DNA of 64,000 bases from JABFXX01 sp036489755 (GCA_036489755.1 DASXFD010000090.1:1-64000), one strand, 5' to 3'; counted from the stretch's first letter, positions 38,622 to 47,933 are shown. Notes: generated from the sequence alone by a model not told the origin. Translations and numbers: made by a program.

Positions 38622-39397
38622 TGTTGCGCGTCGAGGTCAGCGAAGAGGCGCATCCGGCGCTGCCGCCGATCGACATCGCCGATGGCTCATTCGTGATCGG
38701 CAGTGCGCCGACCGCGCGCGTGCGCCTGCCCGCAAATGCGGCGCGACCCGAGCACGTGCGCGTGTACGCGCGATTGGGCTCGGCATCGCCGCGCTGGCGA
38801 TCGCAAAGCGCGAGCGGCGAGATCGGCGACGGGCACACGTTCGAGATCGGCCACTATCGCGTGCATGTCGCGCCGTCGCCCGCCGACGCGGCCGCGTCGC
38901 CGTCGAAGCGAACCGAGAGCCTCGCGCGCGAGCTCGTACGCAGCTTGCTCGGTGCGAACGCCGCGCCGTCGCTCGAGGTCGAACGCGGCGATCATGCCGG
39001 GGCCAAGCGCGCGCTCGCGCCGCCGGAGTCGGTGCTCGTGATCGGCCGCGGCGACGATGCCGGCTGGTCGATTCCCGACTCGGATCTGTCGAAGACGCAC
39101 GCCGAGATCCGGCGCGGCTGGGACGGCGTGCGCGTGCTCGATCTCGGCTCGAAGAACGGCACGCGCGTCGATCGACAGCGCGTCGGCGACACCGGCGCCG
39201 AGCTCCGCGACGGCGCGTTGCTCGAGCTCGGCAAGCTCGCGCTCCGCTATCGCGATCCGGCGGAGACGCATCTCGGCGGTCCTGCGCGCGAGACGCCAAA
39301 GGCCGCACCGCGCGCGCATCCGCACGCCGCGTTTTACGTCGCGGTCGCGGTCGCGGTCGTCGCCGTCGCCGGGTTGGTCTGGCTCGTGGTCGGTTAG
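38621..39397 (+). CDS. Membrane-anchored FHA-domain protein
   Basis: The 258-residue protein has a C-terminal anchor (AFYVAVAVAVVAVAGLVWLVV). The second FHA domain (about 135-215) has GRGDDAGW, LSKTHAEIRR and SKNGTRVDRQRVG, so it should bind phosphothreonine. The N-terminal part (about 1-90) is a degenerate FHA-like fold (SFVIGSAPTARVRLP, ARPEHVRVYAR). It may recruit kinase-phosphorylated partners to the membrane. Its start overlaps the transglycosylase stop. Its TAG shares TTAG with the stop of the convergent radical SAM gene. Confidence 0.8.
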   Translation: MLRVEVSEEAHPALPPIDIADGSFVIGSAPTARVRLPANAARPEHVRVYARLGSASPRWRSQSASGEIGDGHTFEIGHYRVHVAPSPADAAASPSKRTESLARELVRSLLGANAAPSLEVERGDHAGAKRALAPPESVLVIGRGDDAGWSIPDSDLSKTHAEIRRGWDGVRVLDLGSKNGTRVDRQRVGDTGAELRDGALLELGKLALRYRDPAETHLGGPARETPKAAPRAHPHAAFYVAVAVAVVAVAGLVWLVVG

Positions 39398-41463
39398 AAC
39401 AGATCGAGCTGCGCTTTCGGCCGGCGAAACCGCGACTCGACGTCGAATACGCCGTCGTCGCGGCGATTCAAGCCGAGCCGCACGACCGTCGCGTCGAACA
39501 TCGCGGCGATCGCCTGTGCGTACGGCCCTTCGCCGCGGCCGCGCACGCCGAACCGCGGGTCGTAGAGCTTGTCGCCGCCGCGCGTTTCGCGGATCCGATG
39601 CAGGATCTTGTCGGCGGCGAGCGGCAGCGCGGCGCGCACGCGCTCCTCGAACACCGCCTTCACCGCGCCGGGCAACCGTAGGAGCACCCATCCCGCGTGC
39701 GTGGCGCCGGCCGCATGCGCCGCTTCGAGCACGCGCACGAGCTGGTCGTCGTTGAGGCCGGGAATCACCGGCCCGCACATCACGCCGACGGGCACGCCCG
39801 CCGCCGCGAGCCGCTCGATGACCTTGAGCCGGCGTGCCGGCGACGGCGCCCACGGCTCGATCGCGCGCGCGAGCTCGGCATCGACCCACGTGAGGCTCAC
39901 GCTGACGTGACAGCCGGCCTCGCGCGCGAGCTCCGCGAGCAACTCGACGTCGCGCTCGATCAGCGCGCTCTTGGTGATGATCGAGCACGGGTTGCGATAC
40001 TCGAGACAGACTTCGAGACATCCGCGCGTGAGCCCGAGCTCGGCCTCGGCGGCTTGATAGCAATCGGTCACGCCGCTGAACATCACGAGCTCGCCGCGCC
40101 ACGACGGCTTGTCGAACGCTTCGCGCAACAGCTCCGGCGCGCGCCGCTTCACGACGATCTTGGTATCGAAGTCGGTGCCCGCGCCCATGTCGAGATACTC
40201 GTGCGACGGGCGTGCGTAGCAGTTGTGGCTCACGACGCCGTTCGCGATGAAGTCGCCGGTGCCGGTCGTGATGTCGAACAGGTCGCGTTCACCGACCGGC
40301 TCGATCGACACCACGCGCAAATCGCGCGCGCACTTGACGGCATTGCCGTCGAGATCCCACTTGCGCGTGATCGCGGGATTCGTGAGGTGAAAGAAGCGCA
40401 GGTGCTCGCTGCGGCCACCTCGAACGCGGACGTCGCGCACCCCATTCGGCTTCGGCGGCTCGATGACGGCATCGAAGCCGAACCGCTCGAGCTCGTCGCC
40501 GATGCGCGCGATCAGCTCGGGATTGGCATTGGAGATTCGGAGCACGTGCTCGCTGTGCGAGCCCTCGGCGTCAAAGATGCCGGCGAGAAAGCCTTTGCTC
40601 CATTCGAACGTCGGCGCCGCCGGAAATACGATCGCATCGGTGATCGCCTCGGTGATCGCCGCGAACGACGATCGCGATGAACAGCGAATCGCGCGCATGG
40701 CGCGGCGCGCGCCCTGCGCCGCGGAAAACGCGAATTCACTCGTCTCGACATCGAGTGCCGCGAGATAGCGCTTCGCGCGCGCGAGCGCCTCGAGATCGGC
40801 GAGCGCGAGGCGGAACTGATGCTGGACGTCGTTTTCGCGTCGCTTTCCGCTGTAGTCGTAGCGGCGTAGCAGCGCGTCGCCGCGGATCATGCCGCAAAGA
40901 TAGCCGCGCCGGTAATCGACGGATTCGGTCGGCGATGCTGTGAACCAGCCGATGCCGACGAGCTTGTTGTTTGTCGTCAGGAACGGCCGTTGTGACGGCC
41001 GCGCGGCGGCCATCACGAACTTCCAGCCGCGCTCGGTGAGAAACCGATGATCGCCGCTCGCGACGAGCTCGGTCCCGTCGGCGAGCGCGATCCGGAACGC
41101 GGGCTTGCGCGTTTGCCAGTGAGCGATCACACGCGTGCGCGTGTAGTAGCGATAGTGCCCTCGGGCGACCGTGCCGTAGATCTCGTCACCGATCGCGAGC
41201 TCGTCTAATCGGCGCGTGCGGCAATCGCCGAGCAAGATCGGCGTGGCGCCATCGAGGCAGTACGCGCATGCATGGCTGCATCCGCGATACGGGTTCACGC
41301 TCCACCGAAACCCGACGTCGGGCGAATCGTTGCTCGCGAGGATCGATCGCGACTGATCGTCGATCAGCGTCATCGATGATGGCGGCGGCGCGTCGCCGTC
41401 CTCGTACGTCACGCCGACGCTGTGGAAGCGATTCGTCGGGTTCGTCGTCGGTCGAGACTTCAC
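39394..41463 (-). CDS. Radical SAM protein (PA0069/Rv2578c family) interrupted by an intein
   Basis: The precursor has 689 residues. Removing residues 69-414 gives a 343-residue host protein with the radical SAM motif CSHACAYCYARPSHEYL rebuilt across the junction. Later motifs agree with the PA0069 family: SGVTDCYQAAEAELGLTRGCLE, NPCSIITKSALIERD, VSVSLTWVD, PVIPGLNDDQL and TRGGDKLYDPRFG. The family cleaves SAM and resembles spore photoproduct lyase-type enzymes; its substrate is not established. Until splicing occurs the third cluster Cys is not in place, so activity should depend on it. The AKR-like gene lies 24 bases upstream on the same strand. Confidence 0.9.
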   Translation of the reverse strand: MKSRPTTNPTNRFHSVGVTYEDGDAPPPSSMTLIDDQSRSILASNDSPDVGFRWSVNPYRGCSHACAYCLDGATPILLGDCRTRRLDELAIGDEIYGTVARGHYRYYTRTRVIAHWQTRKPAFRIALADGTELVASGDHRFLTERGWKFVMAAARPSQRPFLTTNNKLVGIGWFTASPTESVDYRRGYLCGMIRGDALLRRYDYSGKRRENDVQHQFRLALADLEALARAKRYLAALDVETSEFAFSAAQGARRAMRAIRCSSRSSFAAITEAITDAIVFPAAPTFEWSKGFLAGIFDAEGSHSEHVLRISNANPELIARIGDELERFGFDAVIEPPKPNGVRDVRVRGGRSEHLRFFHLTNPAITRKWDLDGNAVKCARDLRVVSIEPVGERDLFDITTGTGDFIANGVVSHNCYARPSHEYLDMGAGTDFDTKIVVKRRAPELLREAFDKPSWRGELVMFSGVTDCYQAAEAELGLTRGCLEVCLEYRNPCSIITKSALIERDVELLAELAREAGCHVSVSLTWVDAELARAIEPWAPSPARRLKVIERLAAAGVPVGVMCGPVIPGLNDDQLVRVLEAAHAAGATHAGWVLLRLPGAVKAVFEERVRAALPLAADKILHRIRETRGGDKLYDPRFGVRGRGEGPYAQAIAAMFDATVVRLGLNRRDDGVFDVESRFRRPKAQLDLF
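40222..41259 (-). mobile_element. Intein with LAGLIDADG homing endonuclease
   Basis: The 346-residue insert starts with Cys1 (CLDGATPILLGD, block A) and ends with His-Asn (GVVSHN) followed by Cys+1 of the host. A block B-like segment VASGDHRFLTERGW lies near residue 60 of the insert. The block F/G region DLFDITTGTGDFIANG precedes the end. Two endonuclease motifs, YLCGMIRGDAL and FLAGIFDAEGSH, are LAGLIDADG-type with both acidic residues kept, so homing could still be active. It lies within the [4Fe-4S] cysteine loop of the host enzyme. Confidence 0.9.
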
Positions 41464-41487
41464 GCAACGACGATACTGTAAATCTGT

Positions 41488-42570
41488 TCAGGTATCCAGC
41501 GCCGTCATCAGATCCGCCGACAGCGGCGATGCCGATGCGGCGGCGATCGCATCGTCGAGGTGCGCGCGGCTGGTGACCCGTGGCAACACGAGCGCGCCGC
41601 GATCGATCGCGTAGCGCAGCGCGAGCTCGGCGACGCTCTCGCATTCGACGTGTGCCGGTCGCTTCGCGGTCTCGGCGATCCCACGGGCGGCGTCGGTCGA
41701 AGTTGCCGCCGGCGGCGCGCGTTTGACGAACCGGGCGAGCTTCGCGACCGCGATGGCGATCGCATCGAGATCGAGCGCGCGGCGATCGTCGGTGCGCGAC
41801 AGCACCGCGCCGGGACCGAGCTCGCCGCCGAGCGCGCCGCCGGCGAGCGGTCGTCGCGCGAAGATCGCGTGGCTCGCGATCGCGAGCAGCGGCGCCGCTT
41901 CGCGCTCGCACAGCGAGAAGTCGATCGCGAGCGACGCGAACATCGGCAACGCGAGCGGATGCTCGAGCTTCGGTTTCGGCGCGGCCGGCGGCGGTGCGGT
42001 GCTCGGCACGAACAAGCCCGAGCCGGTCGTCGCGAACCCGGCGATGTCGAGCGGATCCGGCGGCGGCGGCGGCTCTTCGTTGGTCACATCCGCGCGATCG
42101 ACGATCGTCCCGGGTCCCGCTCCGCTGGCCACGATCGCACCCCACGCGAGCACCTTGCCTTCGCGTGCGAGGCGATCGCAGGCGCCTGCGAGCTCGGGCC
42201 ACGCGCGATGCGCGAGCCAGCTCACGGGCAGCGGCAGCTGGACGAGCGGCATCGCGTCGAGCTTCGACGCGCGCAGATCGGCCTCGACGCCGGCCTGCAA
42301 GCCGCCGATGTCGCGAACGTCCGGCAGCCGGACCGTCGTCGCGATCACGGCGCGGTCGCGGGCGCGCGTGGCGCGAACCGCGTCGCCGACGGCGCGCAGC
42401 GTATCGGGCTCCGCTGCGACATCGATCACGTCGATCGCGAGCTCGAGCGCATCGTGGACGCGGCGGACCACGTCGCCGACGTCGTGGTTGCGGGCGGCCG
42501 CGCGCGCGAAGCTGACGTCACCGAGCCCGATCGCGGCGACGGTGCGGCCGGCGACAGTTCGCGTGCGCAT
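41488..42570 (-). CDS. Aldo/keto reductase-fold protein lacking the catalytic tetrad
   Basis: The 360-residue protein has the general AKR outline: TVAAIGLGDVSFARA at the start, IDVIDVAAEPDTLRAVGDAV, a GACDRLAREGKVLAWGA segment and the C-terminal ECESVAELALRYAID...VLPRVTSRAHLDDAI. The catalytic Tyr (expected after DTA), Lys (expected in IATxV) and His (expected in the LVxL strand) are absent, replaced by Glu/Pro, Thr and Gln. A Pro-rich insert of about 45 residues sits mid-protein. It is probably a binding or regulatory protein rather than a reductase. The start is MRTRTV at 42570. Confidence 0.7.
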   Translation of the reverse strand: MRTRTVAGRTVAAIGLGDVSFARAAARNHDVGDVVRRVHDALELAIDVIDVAAEPDTLRAVGDAVRATRARDRAVIATTVRLPDVRDIGGLQAGVEADLRASKLDAMPLVQLPLPVSWLAHRAWPELAGACDRLAREGKVLAWGAIVASGAGPGTIVDRADVTNEEPPPPPDPLDIAGFATTGSGLFVPSTAPPPAAPKPKLEHPLALPMFASLAIDFSLCEREAAPLLAIASHAIFARRPLAGGALGGELGPGAVLSRTDDRRALDLDAIAIAVAKLARFVKRAPPAATSTDAARGIAETAKRPAHVECESVAELALRYAIDRGALVLPRVTSRAHLDDAIAAASASPLSADLMTALDT

Positions 42571-42597
42571 GCGGCATCCTATCTGGTTTAATGGGTC

Positions 42598-43959
42598 ATG
42601 CTTGCTCGCGCCTGGTTGGTTGTGGTCGCGCTCGCCGCGTGCGGCGGGAACAGCGTTCGTCACTTGCCCGACGGAGCACTGCCGTCCGATGCGCCCGCCG
42701 ATTCGATGAACCAATCGGATGCGCCGCCGTCGGCGACCGAGCTCACGGTGACCATCGGTGGAGCGGGCGGGGCTGGGCTGACGGTGTACTTCCTGGATCC
42801 CGATTCGACGCTCCGGACGACGGCGACTACCGACGCGACCGGCACCGCGAGCGGCATGTTGAAGACAGGCGGCTCGGTCACGATCGCCGTTCCCGCGCCG
42901 CCCGCGGCCGCCGAGGCGACCGCCGACACGCTCATCACCTGGCTGGGCGTGGTTTCGGGCGACCACATCTACTTCGCCGCGGCGGGCGCGGCGACGAGCG
43001 TGACGTTCACGATCCCGGTCGACACGGTGAACGCCGGCTCGGAGAAGTACACGGTCTCGACGACGTGCGGCGCGGGCTCGATTCAAGTGCCGGTCGGCGC
43101 CGGGCCACCTCCGCCGACGTTGACGCAAGCGATCACGCTCGGGTCGTGCACCGGCCCGCAGGACGTCATGGTCGTCGGCATCGATGGCAACAATCAGGCG
43201 GTGAGCTCGTTCGAGGTCGACAACCAGACGCTCACGAACAGCGGCACGCTCGATCTGAGCTCGCAAACGTACACGGCCGCGCAGAGCCGCACGTACACCT
43301 GGACCGACGACTCCGACGACAGCACGCTCGAGATGCAGGACACGCTGCAGGCGACGATCGGCGCGGTCTACGAGTCGGTCTCGATCGCGGCCGGCGGCAC
43401 GCCGCCGACGATCACGCGGCGCGCCCCGGTATTCGGCACCGACCGCGACGTCGTGTCGGCGAACACGACCGTCGGCACCACCGGGCACTCGATGATCGAG
43501 TGGGGCCAGGGCACCAACTACAGCGGTGACTGGGGTGCGCACCGCCTTCCCGACATCACATCGGCGCCGACGTACACCGCGGCGACTGCGATGATCTCGT
43601 GGAACACGACCGGCGGCGCCGTGCAACCGAACCTCACGGAGGTCGCCATTGCGGCCGCGCGGCCCGCCGATTCCAATCACGCGTGGAACTGGACCGTGCT
43701 CGGCGACAACGGCCCGATCACGCTGCCCACGCTGCCAACGACGCTCTACGACTGGAACATCGGCGCCGCGGATACGTTCAGCGCCACGCTCGGCGTCGCG
43801 AACGTGCCCGGCGTTGCAGCAGAAGCGCGCGCCGTGATCCTCGGCGCACACGGTCAAGAGGCCGTGGAGACCGGCACGACCGGGGTCGTATCGACCGCGA
43901 GCTACAACCCGCCGCAGGCGCAGCCCGGAATCGTTCGCTTGCCATTGTTCCGGCGCTGA
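42598..43959 (+). CDS. Predicted lipoprotein, paralogue 1, LPLFRR C-terminal tail
   Basis: The 453-residue protein starts MLARAWLVVVALAACGGN (lipobox ALAAC). After an acidic Pro-rich linker come Thr/Gly-rich beta domains: TVTIGGAGGAGLTVYFLDPDSTL, TTDATGTASG, SGTLDLSSQTYT, IEWGQGTNYSGDWG and LPTTLYDWNIG. The sequence is clearly homologous to the next gene along its length. It ends GIVRLPLFRR. No known enzyme motif is present; it is likely an exported, membrane-tethered adhesive or structural protein. It is divergent from the AKR-like gene, 27 bases away. Confidence 0.75.
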   Translation: MLARAWLVVVALAACGGNSVRHLPDGALPSDAPADSMNQSDAPPSATELTVTIGGAGGAGLTVYFLDPDSTLRTTATTDATGTASGMLKTGGSVTIAVPAPPAAAEATADTLITWLGVVSGDHIYFAAAGAATSVTFTIPVDTVNAGSEKYTVSTTCGAGSIQVPVGAGPPPPTLTQAITLGSCTGPQDVMVVGIDGNNQAVSSFEVDNQTLTNSGTLDLSSQTYTAAQSRTYTWTDDSDDSTLEMQDTLQATIGAVYESVSIAAGGTPPTITRRAPVFGTDRDVVSANTTVGTTGHSMIEWGQGTNYSGDWGAHRLPDITSAPTYTAATAMISWNTTGGAVQPNLTEVAIAAARPADSNHAWNWTVLGDNGPITLPTLPTTLYDWNIGAADTFSATLGVANVPGVAAEARAVILGAHGQEAVETGTTGVVSTASYNPPQAQPGIVRLPLFRR

Positions 43960-43963
43960 GCTC

Positions 43964-45271
43964 ATGTGGCGCGCATGCCTTGCTGTCGCTGCGCTCGTGG
44001 CGTGCCACGCGAACCGCGAGATGCCCGGCGACGCGGCGGTTGGTTCCGTCGATAGCGCGGTGGACGCTCCGGCCGACGCGATCGACGCAGCGACCGATGC
44101 GCCGCGCAACACCGCGTCGGTGACCGTGATGGTCGGCGGTAGTGGCGCCGCCGGCTGGGTCGCGTATTTTCAGTCGGCCGACTCGACGTTGAACACGACC
44201 GCGACGACGGACGCGACTGGAACCGCGACCGGGCTCGTCGTCGGCAGCGGCGGCTTCGTCTCGATCATCGGTCCGCCATCGATGTCTCCCGCCGACACGA
44301 TCGTGACGTGGACGTCGGTCGAGGCCGGCGATCACTTCGTGTTCGCGCGGCCGCAATCGACCGTCCAACCGGTGTTCGACATTCCGACCTATCCGGGCTG
44401 CACCGCATACAAAGTCGCGACGACGTGCGGGACCGGTTTCGCCGAGGTCGGCAGCGGGGTACTGCCGGCGCAAGTCGCGTTCGGCGGCGACCTCGTCGAT
44501 TGTGTCGGTCCGCAAGACGTCACCGTCATCGCCTTCCCGAGCCCATACGTGCCGCCGATCGCGTCCTTCTTCGTCGCCGATCAAACGATCGCCAACGGCG
44601 CGACGCTCGATTTATCCGCACAGACGTACGTGCCCGCGACGCCGCGCACGTACACGTGGATCAACGATGCCGACTCGGGAGAGTTGATCATGAGCGAGCA
44701 GCTGGTGTCGGCGCGCGGCACGACGTTCACCGCCGACGGCATGGGCGCGACGGGATCGCCGCCGACGGTCTCGCAAGACGCGCTCGTGGCCGGAGCCCAG
44801 CAAGACGTCGTGCAAACCATGATCGGACCGGCCCCGACGGACCACTACATGTACGAGTGGGGTCAAGGCGAGAGCTACGTCGGGGACTGGGGCGACAATC
44901 GCTTGCCGGACCTGTTTGGCTCGACGTACTCCGCCGCGACGAAGCAGGTCTCGTGGACGGCGACCGGAGGCACCATCGCCGGCAACCTCGTGACGATCGT
45001 GCTCGAAGCGCTGCGTACCAACGAGCTCGACTGGCATTGGACGGTCGTTAGCCCGACCGCGCCGATCCAGCTGCCGACGCTGCCTACGACGATCTACGAC
45101 TGGAACATCGCCGCCTCCGACATCACCGCCGTAAACGTCACGGTCCTCATGAACGTGCCCGATCTCGACGTGGCGCGGCAGATCATCGTCGGTCCGCTGC
45201 AGCTGGCCGGGCTCGAGACCGGCTCGGCAGGCGTGATCTCGGTCGCCGAATCCTCGGGAGGCGACCTCTAG
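43964..45271 (+). CDS. Predicted lipoprotein, paralogue 2, truncated before the LPxFRR tail
   Basis: The 435-residue paralogue of the preceding gene begins MWRACLAVAALVACHAN (lipobox ALVAC). It carries the same blocks: TVMVGGSGAAGWVAYFQSADSTL, TTDATGTATG, GATLDLSAQTYV, YEWGQGESYVGDWG and LPTTIYDWNIA. It stops at TAG after SSGGDL. The next eleven codons are in frame and read MMSVLPFFRR then TGA (to 45304), repeating the LPLFRR ending of paralogue 1. So the tail is either cut off by a nonsense mutation or made by read-through. The gene starts four bases after paralogue 1 and is presumably co-transcribed. Confidence 0.75.
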   Translation: MWRACLAVAALVACHANREMPGDAAVGSVDSAVDAPADAIDAATDAPRNTASVTVMVGGSGAAGWVAYFQSADSTLNTTATTDATGTATGLVVGSGGFVSIIGPPSMSPADTIVTWTSVEAGDHFVFARPQSTVQPVFDIPTYPGCTAYKVATTCGTGFAEVGSGVLPAQVAFGGDLVDCVGPQDVTVIAFPSPYVPPIASFFVADQTIANGATLDLSAQTYVPATPRTYTWINDADSGELIMSEQLVSARGTTFTADGMGATGSPPTVSQDALVAGAQQDVVQTMIGPAPTDHYMYEWGQGESYVGDWGDNRLPDLFGSTYSAATKQVSWTATGGTIAGNLVTIVLEALRTNELDWHWTVVSPTAPIQLPTLPTTIYDWNIAASDITAVNVTVLMNVPDLDVARQIIVGPLQLAGLETGSAGVISVAESSGGDL

Positions 45272-45318
45272 ATGATGTCGGTCTTGCCATTTTTCCGACG
45301 CTGAGCATAAATCCCGCG

Positions 45319-47466
45319 ATGGATCGCCAGCCCGTAGGCTCATCGCTGCCGCGCGTCGACGGGCTCGCGAAAGTCACGGGCCGAGCGCGCTACCTCGACG
45401 ACCTCGACGCGCCTCACGCCTGGCACGGCGCGACCGTCCGCTCGAACGTGCCGCACGGCGTGCTCGAAGGCTTCGATCGCGACCCGAGCTTCGACTGGTC
45501 GCAGGTCGTCGTCGCGACCGCAGCCGACATTCCGGGCAAGAACGTGATCACGATGATCGAGGACGATCAGCCGGCGCTCGTGCCGGTCGGCGGCACGGTC
45601 ATGCATCACGACGAGGCGCTCGCGCTGATCGCGGCACCGACGCGCGCGCTCGCGTTCGCGGCGATGCGCGCGATGAAGCCGAGGATCCGGCCGCTGCCCG
45701 CGATCTTCACCGTCGAAGATTCGCTCGCGAAGAAGGTCGTGCTCTACGGCACCGACAACGTGTTCAAGCAGTTCATGGTCCGCAAGGGCCACGCGACCGA
45801 CGCCGAATTCGACGCGGCGATCGCGCGCGCGGCGCACGTGATCGACGGCAACTACTACACGTCGCCGCAAGAGCAGATGTACATCGAGCCGCAGGCGATG
45901 ATGGCCGAGTGGACCGATGACGGCCGCTGCTACATCGTCGGCTCGATGCAGTGCCCGTACTACGTGCACAAGGCGATGAAGCCGCTGCTCGCGCTCGGGC
46001 CCGATCAAGTCGTGATCACGCAATCGGTCACCGGCGGCGGCTTCGGCGGCAAAGAAGAATATCCGTCGATGCTCGCGGCTCACGTCGCGGTGCTCGCGAA
46101 GCGGGCGGGCCGGCCGGTGAAGATGACGTACGACCGCGACGAAGATCTCGCGGCGACGACGAAGCGCCATCCGGCGTGGACGCGGCATCGGCTCGCCGTG
46201 GACGCGGCCGGCGAGATCGTCGCGATCGACATCGATTGCGTGATGGACGGCGGCGCGTACCTGACGCTGTCGCCGGTCGTGCTGTCGCGCGGCGTCTTGC
46301 ATGCGGCGGGGCCGTATCGCTGCCCGGTGGTGCGCGTGCGCGGCCGGGTCGTCGCGACGAACCATCCGCCGCACGGCGCGTTTCGCGGCTTCGGCGCGCC
46401 GCAGACGACGTTCCCGTACGAGCGCCAGATCCAGAAGCTCGCGAACCTGCGCGGCGAGGATGCGCTCGCGATACGCAAGCGGCTCGCGCTGCGCAGCGGC
46501 GACACCACGTCGACGGGCCAGCTGCTCGGCTTCTCGGTCGGCACCGACGAGGTGCTCGGCGCGATCGAAGCGCGGCTCGGCGCGAAGACGCCGTCGACGG
46601 ATCGCGTGAAGCGCGGCCGCGGCATCGCGTTCTACTTTCACGGCGCCGGCTTCACCGGCTCGGGCGAGCAGCGGCTCGCCGGCAAGTGCACGCTCGCCGC
46701 GCTGCCCGACGGCCGCTTCGAAGTGCGCTCGAGCTCGACCGACATCGGCCAGGGCGCGCTGACGATCTTCACGCAGATCGCGGCGCAAGGGCTCGGTGTC
46801 GATCCCGAGCGCGTGTGCGTGATCGAGCCCAAGACGTCGCTCGTGCCCGATAGCGGGCCGACCGTCGCGAGCCGCACGTGCATGGTGGTCGGCGGGCTCG
46901 TCGAGAAGTGCGCGGTCGAGCTGCGCGAGCACCTCGCCGCCGGCGACGGCATCCGCGAGGTCACGAAGCAATACGAGCCGCCGCCGGGCATCTCGTTCGA
47001 CGACGCGACGTACACCGGCGCCGCGTATCCGGTGTACGGCTGGGCCGCGTGCGCCGTCGACGTCGCGGTCGACGTCGATACGTACGAGGTCACGATCGAG
47101 CGCTGCGTGCACGCCGTCGACGTCGGCAAGGCGATCAACCCGACGATCGTCAAAGGCCAGATCGAAGGCGGCACGATGCAAGCGCTCGGCTGGGCGCTGC
47201 TCGAGAACGTCGTCTACAAAGAAGGCAAGGTCGCGAACGCGACGATGACGAACTGCATCGTGCCGACGTTCGCCGATTCGCCCGAGCTCGAGACGATCAC
47301 GATCGAGGTGCCGTATCCGTTCGGACCGAGCGGCGCGAAGGGCGTCGGCGAGATTCCGATGGACGGGCCGGCCGCGGCGGTCGCGAATGCCGTCGAAGAT
47401 GCGATCGGCGTGGCGTGCGACGTCCTGCCGATCTCGCCGGAGAGCATCCAGCGGAGCCTGTCGTGA
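45319..47466 (+). CDS. Xanthine dehydrogenase-type molybdopterin-binding subunit
   Basis: The 715-residue large subunit belongs to the xanthine-oxidase family and hydroxylates a C-H bond next to a heteroatom or aldehyde. Motifs: TGRARYLDDL (domain 1), TGGGFGGKEE, GAFRGFGAPQ (XDH-like rather than CO-dehydrogenase AYxCSFR), SSTDIGQGALT and GAKGVGEIPMDGP, which holds the catalytic Glu. The protein is complete but compact. It starts a tight operon whose other members are the 2Fe-2S and FAD subunits. No molybdenum-cofactor maturation gene (XdhC type) is adjacent. The substrate is undetermined. Confidence 0.88.
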   Translation: MDRQPVGSSLPRVDGLAKVTGRARYLDDLDAPHAWHGATVRSNVPHGVLEGFDRDPSFDWSQVVVATAADIPGKNVITMIEDDQPALVPVGGTVMHHDEALALIAAPTRALAFAAMRAMKPRIRPLPAIFTVEDSLAKKVVLYGTDNVFKQFMVRKGHATDAEFDAAIARAAHVIDGNYYTSPQEQMYIEPQAMMAEWTDDGRCYIVGSMQCPYYVHKAMKPLLALGPDQVVITQSVTGGGFGGKEEYPSMLAAHVAVLAKRAGRPVKMTYDRDEDLAATTKRHPAWTRHRLAVDAAGEIVAIDIDCVMDGGAYLTLSPVVLSRGVLHAAGPYRCPVVRVRGRVVATNHPPHGAFRGFGAPQTTFPYERQIQKLANLRGEDALAIRKRLALRSGDTTSTGQLLGFSVGTDEVLGAIEARLGAKTPSTDRVKRGRGIAFYFHGAGFTGSGEQRLAGKCTLAALPDGRFEVRSSSTDIGQGALTIFTQIAAQGLGVDPERVCVIEPKTSLVPDSGPTVASRTCMVVGGLVEKCAVELREHLAAGDGIREVTKQYEPPPGISFDDATYTGAAYPVYGWAACAVDVAVDVDTYEVTIERCVHAVDVGKAINPTIVKGQIEGGTMQALGWALLENVVYKEGKVANATMTNCIVPTFADSPELETITIEVPYPFGPSGAKGVGEIPMDGPAAAVANAVEDAIGVACDVLPISPESIQRSLS

Positions 47467-47933
47467 AGCTCGAGGTCACCGTCAACGGCGACGCGCACAC
47501 CGCGGAGGTGTCGCCGTGGAAGCGCTTGCTCGACGTACTGCGCGACGATCTGCGACTCACCGGCACCAAAGAAGGCTGCGGCGAGGGCGAATGCGGCGCG
47601 TGCACGGTGATGATCGACGGCGAGGTCGCGAACTCGTGCCTCATCGCGGCGGGCCAGTGTCACGGCCGCAGCGTGACCACGGTCGAAGGGCTCGCGTCCG
47701 ACGAGGTGCTGCACGCGGTGCAGCGCGCGCTGTTGCGTTGCGGCGGCGCGCAGTGCGGCATCTGCACGCCCGGCATCGCGGTGTGCGCGGCGCACGTCGT
47801 CGATCGCAAGCTGATCGACGGGCCTGATGCGCGCGCCAAAGTCCGCGAGCTGCTCGCGGGCAACATCTGCCGCTGCACCGGCTATCAGCTGATCGTCGAC
47901 GCGGTGATCGAAGCGGCGAAAGAGCTGTCATGA
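47463..47933 (+). CDS. Xanthine dehydrogenase-type [2Fe-2S] subunit
   Basis: The 156-residue protein binds two 2Fe-2S clusters. The plant-ferredoxin type cluster is in GCGEGECGACTVMIDG with the fourth Cys in NSCLIAA. The C-terminal helical cluster is in GGAQCGICTPG and NICRCTGYQ. The GTG start overlaps the stop of the large-subunit gene (GTGA). It passes electrons from the molybdenum site to the FAD subunit. Length is normal. Confidence 0.95.
   Translation: MKLEVTVNGDAHTAEVSPWKRLLDVLRDDLRLTGTKEGCGEGECGACTVMIDGEVANSCLIAAGQCHGRSVTTVEGLASDEVLHAVQRALLRCGGAQCGICTPGIAVCAAHVVDRKLIDGPDARAKVRELLAGNICRCTGYQLIVDAVIEAAKELS

Noticed and set aside
40222..41259. Intein region as two separate genes split by a frameshift
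   Set aside because: The frame is continuous through both junctions and has Cys1, HN and Cys+1 in the right places.
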